Origin: UMGS692 sp963653425
GTDB taxonomy: Bacteria; Bacillota; Clostridia; Christensenellales; CAG-314
Assembly: GCA_963653425.1 (NCBI GenBank)
Contig: CAVJWC010000005.1
Span: 1 to 64,000 of the forward strand
DNA length: 64,000 nucleotides
Direction: 5' to 3'
Positions 34,601 to 42,619 of this stretch are shown here, in pieces (position 1 is the stretch's first letter; every line of letters begins with the position of its first letter). The notes under the pieces are model-generated. The model worked only from the letters and a program-made list of their open reading frames with translations, was not told the origin of the DNA and did not search any database. The translations under genes were made by a program, and so were the position numbers.

Positions 34601-35124
34601 TCGGCGAAGCTCTTTCCGAAGTCAAAGGCGAACCCGTTATACGCGAGATTAAAACCACTATGGAAGCCGACGTGGACGCTCACGTTCCCACGGATTATAT
34701 AGGCGAACTCTCTCAGCGAATGGAATTTTACCAGCGAATGGCTTACGTTTCTTCCAAAAAAGAGAGAACGGCTCTCGAAAAGGAACTCAAAGACGTTTAC
34801 GGCAATCTTCCTCAGGCGGTTGTAAACCTTCTCGACGTCGCCGAACTCAAAGCCGTCGCCTCCAAAATAGGCGTGAGCGACGTAATCATAAATAAAAAAC
34901 TTTTCGCCTTGAAATTCGTTTCTATGGAAAGAATAGGCGAAGAGGGCGTTCAGTACGCGTTGAAACGCTTCGGAAAACGCGCCGTTCTTACCGTTTCGGA
35001 AGACGGAAACGTTATGGTAAAGCTGGAATTTCAGGGTAAGAGCGAAAGATACGGACTTACCGCGCTCAAAGCTTTCTGCGAAACGGCTTATGCGGTGCAG
35101 AACGAAGAAAAGTCCGCCGTGTAA
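31693..35124 (+). CDS. mfd: Transcription-repair coupling factor Mfd
   Basis: Mfd removes stalled RNA polymerase and recruits UvrA to the lesion. The 1143 residues include the N-terminal UvrB-like region, the RNA-polymerase-interacting domain (near residue 470, GDYVVHEVHGVGLCVG and NDTLYVPVEVSDLLSKY), the translocase motor with Walker A LLVGDVGFGKTEVAMRA, the DEEH box VLDEEHRFGVEHKE, MSATPIPRTL and the helicase motif QLRGRVGRSNRLG, and a C-terminal TRCF domain. The ribosome binding site before the ATG at 31693 is poor. A GGCGCG/CGCGCC hairpin lies just upstream in the 44-bp spacer from infA. Confidence 0.97.
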   Translation: MFGDLNLYENYGKIVKSVRSGIPTAVFGVQQSEKFFLTRRLGCGFSFFVTKDFLSAKKAVESMKGFEYLPFADDVLLYKRNASASVYIEINRILYLMYSGLIGGVVVSADAVTRKYPKREIFFGKCFDVEKGRDYDIREIVRKLIDCGYKRTPLVATHGEFSLRGDILDVFSPLYDKPVRTEFFGDTVQSVRFFDVEEHVSTGDADVFTVIPVSEIVEYNNGEALSLASEEAMKAKGLSPDAQERLRSVISDLKSGEPTAWLAPFAPYDDISRYFPPETVVVLDEPKVIGERLDTVYGEHQRRCGYLTERGEITVKGVETLIDEESVKKALLSTERSLSFQLLTAESFFKPKEVLSVSSSAVPSYRGDAGRLATDVKNWSANGYKVGIYAGNREKAERVFRELYSEGVTTDVAETSDCSLVNPTVLPFSFPEGFVSHSDKLVLIGDDRVFTQTHEQTRRLKKTARQAFFAVEAGDYVVHEVHGVGLCVGTTTMKGEYGEKDYIVVKYRNNDTLYVPVEVSDLLSKYSGGEAHPKLSALGGGEFERTKAKVREGLKKLAIDLLALYKERLKPRGFVYKSDAFLEESFAEAFPYTETDDQLRCIEEINRDLSADRIMDRLLVGDVGFGKTEVAMRAVFRVVSNGKQAIVLAPTTILSQQHYETMKARFEPFGLTVACLNRFRSAGEQKEIIAKIERGEINVVIGTHRLLNKTIRYKDAGILVLDEEHRFGVEHKEILKTVNTGIDVLSMSATPIPRTLHMALSGIRDVSTITTPPGGRLPVESYVVEDSPALIRDVVLREIARGGQVFVVYNRVESIEAFSQRMRDILPEVSLRIAHGQMNEHQLEKTVYDFAKKEFDVLISTTIIENGIDIPNANTLIVYDADNLGLSQLYQLRGRVGRSNRLGFAYFVYRGTLTATAYKRLTSIMENTELGSGFKIAVKDLEIRGAGNVLGKEQHGHMAKVGTETYMKLLGEALSEVKGEPVIREIKTTMEADVDAHVPTDYIGELSQRMEFYQRMAYVSSKKERTALEKELKDVYGNLPQAVVNLLDVAELKAVASKIGVSDVIINKKLFALKFVSMERIGEEGVQYALKRFGKRAVLTVSEDGNVMVKLEFQGKSERYGLTALKAFCETAYAVQNEEKSAV

Positions 35125-35266
35125 ACCTACGTTTTTCGGGCGGAAAGGGAAGGCATCAATAAGGGCGATTTTTTCGTAAACGGGCGGAAAATCACGCAAA
35201 AATCGGCTGTTTTTCGCGGAAAAACCCACGAAAGATTAAAATTTGAAAAAAAGTTGCTTAAAACGA

Positions 35267-35354
35267 TTGCACTTTGACGAAAAAACAAGTATAATTAAAC
35301 GCGCGGTTCTATTTTTTTACGGCACCGCAGGCGTTCCGCTACTTATCCTGTGGT
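35267..35354 (+). promoter_or_regulatory. Promoter and stem-loop leader of the PrsA-like gene
   Basis: TTGCAC (35267-35272), 17 bp, TATAAT (35290-35295). The transcript would begin near 35302. It carries an 8-bp stem ACCGCAGG (35324-35331) with CCTGTGGT (35347-35354), one pair being G-T, without a T-run. The rest of 35125-35430 shows nothing else. Confidence 0.6.
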
Positions 35355-35430
35355 CGGGCGCGACGGAAAAAAGAAAGCACAAAAACAAAGCATTCATCGA
35401 AAGATGTAAATGAAAAGGAGCAGCAGAGCT

Positions 35431-37155
35431 ATGAAGAAATTCATGAAGTACTTATGTATGATTTTGGCGGTAGTAACGGTCTTTGCCCTTGCGGCGGGAT
35501 GTTCTATGTTTCAGCAGAACGAAGAACGCTATCGCAAACAGACGGCAATCAAAGTCGGCGACGAGATAATCACCGTTCAGGAAGTTACCGAATTTTTCGA
35601 ATCCAACGGCGCTACGTACATTCAGTACGGTTACGACGCACAGAGCGTATGGGATTCTCTTATCCACCAGTATATCGCTCAGATGATAGCCGTAAACGAA
35701 TATAAACAAAATTCTTCCGTAAAGACTTACGACGGCGAGCTTAACCGTAAATACAAAAACGGCGAATACCTCACCAACGACGATCTGCTTTATTTTGAAA
35801 AGAAAGTTCAGCTCAGCGTTCTCAATACGCTCGATTCTCTTCTCGAAACGGTTTTCACCGACGCCGGATACACTTTTGATTCCGCTTCCGACGAACGCGC
35901 GGAAGAAACAGAAATAAAAATAACCGAAGACCTTTCCTGGACCAACAGAAACAACACGCTCAACATGAAGACCGCAGAAGAAAGTCTCGAAGCGTATAAG
36001 GTTCAGAAGGACAACGTTTCCATCGAGTACGTTTACACCGATATGGAAGACGCCCGTCTTCTTAAAGCCGTAAAGGCTCTTAACGACAGAATCAGCAACG
36101 ACAAAGACGAAATCTCGGTTGACTCCTACGTAGAAGCTCAGAAAGAAGCTTACCGCGAATTCAAACAGGGTATTTCCGCTTATTACGACAGCGTTTCCGC
36201 TTATCTTGCGGCAAGCGTGGAAGTAGTGGTTCGTCAACAGCTCTATATCGATTACCAGACCAACAAATATTCCGGTATCGAAAAAGAATCGGAATTCAGA
36301 ACCAGACTTACCGCTAAACTCAACAACCTCATAGCTCAGGATAAAGAAAAGTATTCTCTTAATCCTTCCTCTTTCGAAACCTTCGTAACCGGTCTTTCCG
36401 ATACCTCTTTCATCTATTACGTTCCCGAACAGTACGCAGGAAAGTACGGCTTCGTAAAGAACCTTCTCATTCCGTTCAGCGACGAACAGAGCAAGATTCT
36501 TACAAGCTACTCTTCGGCTTTCGGTTCGACCAGCGACGTTTATCTTGCAAAGAGAGCGGAACTCGCTAAAGAAATCGTAGTTACCGACTTCATCGACGCT
36601 CCCGACGCAAAAGACAGCGAAAAGGCTTCCGCAGGCTTCACTATCGACGGTTATCAGGTTAACGGTTCCGAATTCTTTGCCGACAAGCTCAACGGAGTTA
36701 CCGCAGACGGATTCGTAGAGCTTATGTTCAGATACAACACCGATACGGCTCAGCACAATAAAGCTTACGACTACGTTATCGCAAAAGAAGCTCCCGACGC
36801 TTCCGGCACGGCTGACAAGTGGGTTACCGAATTCGCAGCCGAAGCGAGAAGACTTGCCAACGAAGGCGTCGTCGGCGGTATAGGTTACGCTCTTACCGAT
36901 TACGGCGTACACATTCTGTTCTACTCGGGCGACGTTACGGCAGACACATTCGACTGGGACGAAGCTCTTAAAGATCAGAAGGGCGCAGGCACCGCTTCCT
37001 ACCGATTCTATAAGACTTATCTCGACGCGGTTAAATCTTCCTACTACAGCGACCTTATGGACGAAACTTATAAGGAATACGAAAGCGCAAAGAAGATAAC
37101 GATTTATAAGAACGTACTCAAGAGCTATTGCAGCGGTTACGGCATAGAGCTGTAA
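35431..37155 (+). CDS. PrsA/SurA-like foldase lipoprotein
   Basis: The 574-residue protein has a lipoprotein signal (lipobox LAAGC, Cys24). A SurA/PrsA-type chaperone region follows at once: AIKVGDEIITVQEVTEFFE is the usual start, then long helices. Near the C-terminus EGVVGGIGYALTDYGVHILFYSG matches the last strand and G-x-HI motif of a parvulin (rotamase) domain, but the parvulin core is diverged, so isomerase activity is uncertain. I infer a post-translocation folding factor at the outer membrane face. The start at 35431 is preferred because AAAAGGAG lies 10 bp upstream; the ATG at 35410 precedes that site. Confidence 0.75.
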   Translation: MKKFMKYLCMILAVVTVFALAAGCSMFQQNEERYRKQTAIKVGDEIITVQEVTEFFESNGATYIQYGYDAQSVWDSLIHQYIAQMIAVNEYKQNSSVKTYDGELNRKYKNGEYLTNDDLLYFEKKVQLSVLNTLDSLLETVFTDAGYTFDSASDERAEETEIKITEDLSWTNRNNTLNMKTAEESLEAYKVQKDNVSIEYVYTDMEDARLLKAVKALNDRISNDKDEISVDSYVEAQKEAYREFKQGISAYYDSVSAYLAASVEVVVRQQLYIDYQTNKYSGIEKESEFRTRLTAKLNNLIAQDKEKYSLNPSSFETFVTGLSDTSFIYYVPEQYAGKYGFVKNLLIPFSDEQSKILTSYSSAFGSTSDVYLAKRAELAKEIVVTDFIDAPDAKDSEKASAGFTIDGYQVNGSEFFADKLNGVTADGFVELMFRYNTDTAQHNKAYDYVIAKEAPDASGTADKWVTEFAAEARRLANEGVVGGIGYALTDYGVHILFYSGDVTADTFDWDEALKDQKGAGTASYRFYKTYLDAVKSSYYSDLMDETYKEYESAKKITIYKNVLKSYCSGYGIEL

Positions 37156-37177
37156 AAAATCGTTTCATTCAGCCCGA

Positions 37178-37207
37178 AAGGATTGAATTTCGTATTCAAT
37201 CCTTTTT
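37178..37207 (+). terminator. Terminator of the PrsA-like gene
   Basis: AAAGGATTGAAT (37178-37189) pairs with ATTCAATCCTTT (37194-37205), followed by TTT. Confidence 0.93.
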
Positions 37208-37302
37208 TGTTGTAATCCGTATTTCGCTTAAATCTTAATTCCCCTGAATGCGGGTAATTTGCGCTCGCGTAACTGCGGGCTGTCTGCCTGCGCGGAGGTA
37301 AT

Positions 37303-38139
37303 ATGCAGGAAGTAATAAAATTCAGCGACGTATTTTTCCGTTACGGAGAGGACGAAGAAGAACGCTTCGCCCTTAACGGCGTTTCCTTTTCGGTAAACAA
37401 AGGGGAATTCGTCGCGCTCGTCGGTCATAACGGTAGCGGAAAATCCACCATAGCCAAGCTTACCAACGGACTTCTGACTCCTACCGAAGGAAAGATTGCC
37501 GTGTACGGAATGGATACTGCCGACGAATCGCAGAAAAAGGAAATCAGAAGAAAGGTCGGTATGGTCTTTCAGAATCCCGATAACCAGATGGTCGCGGGTA
37601 TAGTCGAAGACGACGTGGCTTTCGGTCCCGAGAACGTGGGAATGCCGAGAGAAGAGATAGTGGAAGCGGTAGAATGGGCTCTTAAAAGCGTAGGTATGTA
37701 CGAATACCGCGAAAGGACTTCCCATAAGCTTTCGGGCGGACAGAAGCAGAGAATAGCCATAGCGGGCGTTCTTGCGATAAAACCCGATATTCTCGTTCTC
37801 GACGAAAGTACGGCTATGCTCGATCCCATAGGCAGAAGCGAAGTTATGAACGTCGTAACCAAGCTCCGCCGTGAAAACGGACTTACGGTTATAAGCATAA
37901 CGCATTTTATGGACGAAGTTACCGAAGCAGACAGAGTTATCGTCCTTAACGAAGGCAAAGTAGTAACGACGGGTACGCCCACGGAAATTTTCCGCCAAAG
38001 CGAAATGTTACGCTCCATAGGTCTCGAACCGCCGAGAGCCGTTGCGCTTGCGGAAAGACTCAGAAAGGAAGGAATGCCGATTAAAGAAGATATAACGGGC
38101 GCGGTCAGCCTCGGAGAAGAGATATGTCGATTGTTGTAA
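37303..38139 (+). CDS. ecfA1: ECF transporter ATPase A1
   Basis: This is one of two ATPases that power energy-coupling factor importers of vitamins and metals. The 278 residues show Walker A GHNGSGKSTI, the Q-loop VFQNPDNQM, the ABC signature LSGGQKQRIAIAGVLA, Walker B ILVLDESTAMLD and the switch His in ISITHFMDE. AMLDP where most have AGLDP is common in EcfA1. GGAGG is upstream. It overlaps ecfA2 by 16 bp. Many Firmicutes carry ecfA1-ecfA2-ecfT-truA behind rplQ, which is absent here. Confidence 0.95.
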   Translation: MQEVIKFSDVFFRYGEDEEERFALNGVSFSVNKGEFVALVGHNGSGKSTIAKLTNGLLTPTEGKIAVYGMDTADESQKKEIRRKVGMVFQNPDNQMVAGIVEDDVAFGPENVGMPREEIVEAVEWALKSVGMYEYRERTSHKLSGGQKQRIAIAGVLAIKPDILVLDESTAMLDPIGRSEVMNVVTKLRRENGLTVISITHFMDEVTEADRVIVLNEGKVVTTGTPTEIFRQSEMLRSIGLEPPRAVALAERLRKEGMPIKEDITGAVSLGEEICRLL

Positions 38140-38978
38140 AAAATCTTTCCTATACCTATAATCCGGGAACGCCTTTTGAAAAACAGGCTCTCAAAAACCT
38201 TTCTCTTACGGTAGAGAAGGGAGAGTTTCTGTGTATAGTAGGTCATACGGGTAGCGGAAAATCCACCTTTATTCAGCATCTTAACGGGCTTATTAAGCTT
38301 CAGACGGGCGAAATAACGGTGGAGGGTATTCCGCTTGCCGTAAAAAAGCCCGACTACAAAACGCTGAGAAGCAAAGTGGGTATGGTTTTCCAGTACCCCG
38401 AATATCAGCTTTTTGCCGATACCGTCGAAAAAGACGTGGCTTTCGGACCAAAGAACATGAAACTTCCCGAAGAGGAGATAAAAACGCGCGTGGACGAAGC
38501 CATTCGTCTCGTAGGGCTTAATCCCGAGAAGTTCCTCGATAAGTCTCCCTTCGAGCTTTCGGGCGGAGAAAAAAGAAGAGTAGCCATAGCGGGCGTTCTT
38601 GCGATGAACCCCGAAGTTCTTGTTCTCGACGAACCCACCGCAGGTCTCGATCCGAGAGGAAAGAAAGAGATTCTCTCGCTTATAAAGAAACTTAACCGCG
38701 AAAAGCAGATGACTATAATCATGGTCAACCACGACATGAACGAAGCTTCCGAGTACGCCGACAGAATAGCCGTTATGTACGAAAGCGAACTTCTGAAATG
38801 CGACGTTCCGACGAAGATGTTCGACGACCTCGGCTTTCTTTCGAGAGTGGGACTGGAAATGCCTCAGATGGCTGTTCTTCGCAATTATCTCAGAGAAAAA
38901 GGGTACGAAATCGGCGACGATTGTCTTACCGTGGACAAAATGGCAGAATGCATTCTCAGGCTTTGGAGGAATAAGTAA
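38124..38978 (+). CDS. ecfA2: ECF transporter ATPase A2
   Basis: This is the second ATPase of the shared ECF module. Its 284 residues include Walker A GHTGSGKSTF, the Q-loop VFQYPEYQLF, signature LSGGEKRRVAIAGVLA, Walker B VLVLDEPTAGLDP and the switch MVNHDMNEA. The YQLF Q-loop context is typical of EcfA2. It begins inside the end of ecfA1 and ecfT begins at the next base after its stop, so the three are translationally linked. The possible substrate-binding partner is the S subunit at 11343-11954. Confidence 0.95.
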   Translation: MSIVVKNLSYTYNPGTPFEKQALKNLSLTVEKGEFLCIVGHTGSGKSTFIQHLNGLIKLQTGEITVEGIPLAVKKPDYKTLRSKVGMVFQYPEYQLFADTVEKDVAFGPKNMKLPEEEIKTRVDEAIRLVGLNPEKFLDKSPFELSGGEKRRVAIAGVLAMNPEVLVLDEPTAGLDPRGKKEILSLIKKLNREKQMTIIMVNHDMNEASEYADRIAVMYESELLKCDVPTKMFDDLGFLSRVGLEMPQMAVLRNYLREKGYEIGDDCLTVDKMAECILRLWRNK

Positions 38979-39818
38979 ATGTTTCGCGACGTAACGTTCG
39001 GGCAGTATTATCCCGTAAAAAGCTTCGTTCATTCGATGGACCCGAGAAGCAAGCTTATTCTGATGATCGTTTATATGGTCGTCGTGTTTATGGCGGACAG
39101 CTTTTTCTCCTATATTTACGTGGCTCTTATGCTTGCGCTTATGATAAGTTGTTCGCGCCTGCCTCTTAAAACCGTTGTAAAAACCGTAAAACCCGTTCTC
39201 ATTCTGGTAGTTTTAACGGCAATCATAAACCTTCTCTTCATATCCGAAGGGAACGTAGTCTTTTCCTGGTGGATAATCACCGTAACCGACGGCGGGCTTA
39301 TCTTTGCGGGAAAGATGGTGCTTCGTCTGGTATTTCTCGTTATGGGTTCTTCCATTTTAACGCTTACCACCACGCCCGTGGATCTGACGCACGCGCTCGA
39401 AAGTCTCCTTAAGCCCCTTAACGCCATTAAGTTCCCCGTGTATATGCTTGCGCTTATAATGAGTATCGCGCTTAAATCCATTCCCATTCTTATGGACGAA
39501 ACGGACAGAATAATCCGCGCACAGAAATCCAGAGGAGCGGACTTCGACACGGGCGGAATAATAAAGCGCGCCAAGGCTTTTATCCCCGTGCTTATTCCTT
39601 TGCTTATCTCGGCTCTCAGAAGCGCGGACGAACTTGCTTCGGCTATGGACAGCAGATGTTTCGGTTATACGCAGAACCGCACCAAGATGAAACGGCTTAA
39701 ATTCACGAAAAACGACCTTATCGGAACGCTCGTTATGGTCGCGATAATAACCGTTATGCTCTACTTCAAGTACAGTAAAGGCGTCTACGGCGAAGTTATG
39801 CCCTGGATGTATTTTTAA
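38979..39818 (+). CDS. ecfT: ECF transporter transmembrane subunit T
   Basis: EcfT joins the two ATPases to interchangeable S subunits. The 279-residue protein begins with FGQYYPVKSFVHSMDPRSKL, the usual opening, has about five or six membrane helices, and carries the coupling-helix region with AQKSRGADFDTGGIIKRAK and SAMDSRCFG, corresponding to the two A-R-G type motifs that contact the ATPases. truA follows after 5 bp. Confidence 0.95.
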   Translation: MFRDVTFGQYYPVKSFVHSMDPRSKLILMIVYMVVVFMADSFFSYIYVALMLALMISCSRLPLKTVVKTVKPVLILVVLTAIINLLFISEGNVVFSWWIITVTDGGLIFAGKMVLRLVFLVMGSSILTLTTTPVDLTHALESLLKPLNAIKFPVYMLALIMSIALKSIPILMDETDRIIRAQKSRGADFDTGGIIKRAKAFIPVLIPLLISALRSADELASAMDSRCFGYTQNRTKMKRLKFTKNDLIGTLVMVAIITVMLYFKYSKGVYGEVMPWMYF

Positions 39819-39823
39819 GTCCT

Positions 39824-40591
39824 ATGAGAAATCTCGTTCTGATAATCGAATACGACGGCTCGGCTTTTTGCGGTTGGCAGGTTCAGCCCGATAAAGAAAC
39901 CGTTCAGGGAAGAGTGGAACAGGCTTTATTCGAGACGCTCGGCCATAAAGTCCGTCTTACCGCCAGCGGAAGAACGGACGTCGGAGTTCACGCAAAAGGT
40001 CAGGTGGCTAACTTCTATACGGAAAATCCCATTTCCTGTTATAAGCTTCCGCTTGCTCTGAACGTCAGGATTTATCCGCATATAGCGGTAAAGGACTGTT
40101 TCGAAGTCCCGCTTGCCTTCGATTCGAGGCGTTCGGCTAAGAAAAAGACCTACTGTTATCGCCTTTACTGTTCGAGAACGCCCAGCCCCCTAAGAGACAA
40201 CACCCACTGTCAGGTGTATAAACGGCTCGACGTTTCCAAAATGAAACAAGCCGCCGAATACCTTCAGGGAAGACACGACTTTTCGGCTTTCTGCGCGACG
40301 GGCGGAAGTTCGGTAACTACCGAAAGAGAAGTCTATTCCTGCCGTGTTGAAGCTTTTGCCGACACGGTGGAAATCTACGTCACGGGAAGCGCCTTTCTGT
40401 ACAATATGGTAAGAATAATCGCGGGGACGCTCGTGGACGTAGGTTCGGGTAAAATTCCTCCCGAAGAAGTCAGAGAGATTCTTCTTTCCCGCGACAGAAG
40501 AAGAGCGGGTAAAACCCTTAAAGCGGGCGGACTTACCCTCGAAAGCGTGGAATACGACTTCGCTTCCGATTTTAACGTGTATAACGTCTGA
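39824..40591 (+). CDS. truA: tRNA pseudouridine(38-40) synthase
   Basis: TruA isomerises uridines 38-40 of the tRNA anticodon stem. The 255 residues contain IEYDGSAFCGWQVQP at the N-terminus, the catalytic-Asp motif ASGRTDVGVHA, and FLYNMVRIIAGTLVDVG. It closes the ecfA1-ecfA2-ecfT-truA operon. The ribosomal genes rplM and rpsI that often follow are not present. Confidence 0.96.
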   Translation: MRNLVLIIEYDGSAFCGWQVQPDKETVQGRVEQALFETLGHKVRLTASGRTDVGVHAKGQVANFYTENPISCYKLPLALNVRIYPHIAVKDCFEVPLAFDSRRSAKKKTYCYRLYCSRTPSPLRDNTHCQVYKRLDVSKMKQAAEYLQGRHDFSAFCATGGSSVTTEREVYSCRVEAFADTVEIYVTGSAFLYNMVRIIAGTLVDVGSGKIPPEEVREILLSRDRRRAGKTLKAGGLTLESVEYDFASDFNVYNV

Positions 40592-40676
40592 TTGCCGTTG
40601 AATAGGTTCGGCGCGCGTTTTTTCCGTAGCCGTAAACCAATAGGAAACGTACTGATTCCCAATATAAAAAGCTTAT

Positions 40677-40700
40677 AAAGGCGCTCTCGGGCGTCTTTTT
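40677..40700 (+). terminator. Terminator of the ecf-truA operon
   Basis: AAAGGCGC (40677-40684) pairs with GCGTCTTT (40691-40698, one G-T pair), followed by T's. It lies between convergent operons. Confidence 0.8.
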
Positions 40701-40758
40701 TCGTTTCAGGACAGCCTGCGCCTGAGGCAACGACCCGAAGCGTTTTTAACGCAAACTT

Positions 40759-41559
40759 TCACGAAAAGCGTCTGAGTACGAGTTTTTCGGCAAGAGCCAC
40801 GAGAGCGTACATTCCGCCTGCCAAAACGCACAGAGCTATCGTGCAGGTCATAACGACGTCGAGATTAAAGACCTGACTGCCGTAGACTATGAGGTAGCCG
40901 AGACCCGCTCTGCTCACGAGATATTCGCCCATAATCGAACCCACCCAAGCCATACCGACGTTGATTTTAAGCGTGGACATAAGCGCGGAAAGACTTTGCG
41001 GAAGAACGAGTTTGAAAAAGAGCTGGCGTTTTTTTGCTTTCATGGTGCGCATAAGGAGAAGTTTGCCTTCGTCCGTCGAAAGAAAGCCCGTCAGCATGTT
41101 GAGCGCGGTTATTATGAAGGAAATAAGCACCGCCATCAGAATTATGCTTTTTGCGCCCGTTCCCGCCCATACGATAATAATCGGACCGAGCGCGATTTTG
41201 GGAAGGCTGTTGAGAACGACGAGATAGGGTTCGAAAACCTTTCGGAGCGTTTCGTTCCACCAAAGCCCCACGGCAATCAAAAGTCCGAGAAGCGTTCCGA
41301 GTAAAAAGCCCGATACCGTTTCGTAAGCCGACGTCCAAAGGTGAGTAAAGAGCGTTCCGCTTGTATAAAGGTTGAAAAAGGTATTTATAATTCTCGACGG
41401 ACTGCTGAAAATGAAGGCGTCTATAATTCCGAGAGAAGCCGAGACTTCCCAAAGAATAAGGAAAACTATAAGAATCGACAGCCTTAAAACCTTAACCGAA
41501 AGGCTTTTGCGTTTTGCTTTTTTTACGAATTTTTCGTGTAATGGCGAAAGGTATTTCAT
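40759..41559 (-). CDS. ABC transporter permease, nitrate/taurine/thiamine-precursor type
   Basis: The 266-residue protein has about six membrane segments and the SsuC/TauC/ThiX-like pattern: LWEVSASLGIIDAFIFSSPSR near the start, and the coupling loop RTMKAKKRQLFFKLVLPQSL, the EAA-type motif that contacts the ATPase. GGAGG of its ribosome binding site overlaps the stop codon of the upstream ATPase gene, so translation is coupled. No substrate-binding protein gene is adjacent, which leaves the substrate open. Confidence 0.9.
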   Translation of the reverse strand: MKYLSPLHEKFVKKAKRKSLSVKVLRLSILIVFLILWEVSASLGIIDAFIFSSPSRIINTFFNLYTSGTLFTHLWTSAYETVSGFLLGTLLGLLIAVGLWWNETLRKVFEPYLVVLNSLPKIALGPIIIVWAGTGAKSIILMAVLISFIITALNMLTGFLSTDEGKLLLMRTMKAKKRQLFFKLVLPQSLSALMSTLKINVGMAWVGSIMGEYLVSRAGLGYLIVYGSQVFNLDVVMTCTIALCVLAGGMYALVALAEKLVLRRFS

Positions 41560-41563
41560 TCGT

Positions 41564-42547
41564 TCACCTCCGATGATTCCCGTTAGCGTCTTTTGCGGTA
41601 TTTCCCGACAATTCAGACCGATTGTCCTTTGCGGTAATTTCAGATAATTCAGACCGATTGTCTTTTACCATAGTTTCCGACAATTCGTTTTCTGCGTTCT
41701 TTGCGGTAGTTTCAGGTAATTCAGACAGACTGCTTTTTAAGGTAATTTCAGACAATTCGTTTTCTGCGTTCTTTGCGGTAGTTTCCGACAATTCGGACGC
41801 AGTGCGGTTCGAAGCGATTTCCGAGCGGATTTCTTTGAAAAGAACAGGAAACTCGGGCGACTCTCTTCTTTCCGACGGAGAAAGAGCTTCGCCGAAACCG
41901 GGTTCTCGGATTTTCCTGACGCTTGCGGGGCGGGGCGACAAAACTATAATTCTGTCGGCAACCGAAATGGCTTCGCCGATGTCGTGAGTCACGAGAAGAG
42001 CCGTTTTCTTCTCTTTTTTTATGGCTTTATACACGTCGTCGCAAACGCTCAGCCGAGTCTGAAAATCCAGAGCCGAAAAAGGTTCGTCGAGAAGAAGAAG
42101 GTCGGGCTTTATCGCAAGAGTCCGTATGAGAGCGGCTCGCTGGCGCATTCCTCCCGAAAGCCTACAGGGGTTAGCGTTACGGAAGTCCCACAGACCGTAC
42201 TTTTTAAGCAGTCCGCATACGTAATTACGAACGTTGTCGTCAAGCGTTTTTTCCGTTTCGGGACCTAAAAGCACGTTCCTCATGACCGAACGCCATTCGA
42301 ACAGGTAGTCGCGTTGAAGCATATAGCCGATTTTGACGTTATTCTTAAAGACGACCTTGCCCGACGTGGGCGCAAGCGTTCCCGAGAGAATAGACAAAAG
42401 CGTGGTTTTTCCGCAACCCGAAGGACCGACAACGGCTATGAATTCCCCCCTTTTTACGGAAAAAGAAAGCCCTTTAAGCGCGTCCGTCTGCGCCTTTTCC
42501 GAGCAGTAGGTTAAAGTTACGTTTTTTATTTCAAGGAGATTTTCCAT
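41564..42547 (-). CDS. ABC transporter ATPase with a 12-residue-repeat C-terminal tail
   Basis: Residues 1-245 are a standard SsuB/TauB-type ATPase: Walker A AVVGPSGCGKTTLL, Q-loop GYMLQRDYLFEW, signature LSGGMRQRAALIRTLA, Walker B LLLLDEPFSALD and the switch LLVTHDIGEA. Family members end near residue 250. Here residues 252-323 are six exact 12-residue units of the type ELSETTAKNAEN, ELSEITLKSSLS, ELPETTAKNAEN, ELSETMVKDNRS, ELSEITAKDNRS and ELSGNTAKDANG, then NHRR. The tail looks like a spacer-type minisatellite read in frame after loss of the original stop codon. It is probably disordered; an effect on transport is unknown. It pairs with the permease 4 bp downstream. Confidence 0.93.
   Translation of the reverse strand: MENLLEIKNVTLTYCSEKAQTDALKGLSFSVKRGEFIAVVGPSGCGKTTLLSILSGTLAPTSGKVVFKNNVKIGYMLQRDYLFEWRSVMRNVLLGPETEKTLDDNVRNYVCGLLKKYGLWDFRNANPCRLSGGMRQRAALIRTLAIKPDLLLLDEPFSALDFQTRLSVCDDVYKAIKKEKKTALLVTHDIGEAISVADRIIVLSPRPASVRKIREPGFGEALSPSERRESPEFPVLFKEIRSEIASNRTASELSETTAKNAENELSEITLKSSLSELPETTAKNAENELSETMVKDNRSELSEITAKDNRSELSGNTAKDANGNHRR
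41579..41794 (-). repeat. Coding tandem array, 36-bp period, six units
   Basis: This is the DNA behind the 12-residue repeats at the end of the ABC ATPase. Each unit is 36 bp with recurrent pieces such as GACAATTCGTTTTCTGCGTT and TTTGCGGTAATTTCAG on the plus strand. Units 1 and 3 and units 4 and 5 are most alike. Confidence 0.9.
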
Positions 42548-42567
42548 TTTTTACCTCGCGCGGTTTT

Positions 42568-42595
42568 ATATTATATATAATGATACGGCGGGCAA
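42568..42595 (-). promoter_or_regulatory. Promoter of the ABC transporter operon
   Basis: On the minus strand TTGCCC (42590-42595), 16 bp, TAATAT (42568-42573), 20 bp before the ATPase ATG. Confidence 0.55.
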
Positions 42596-42619
42596 AAACC
42601 GTTCGCCTTTTCGGGTAAT

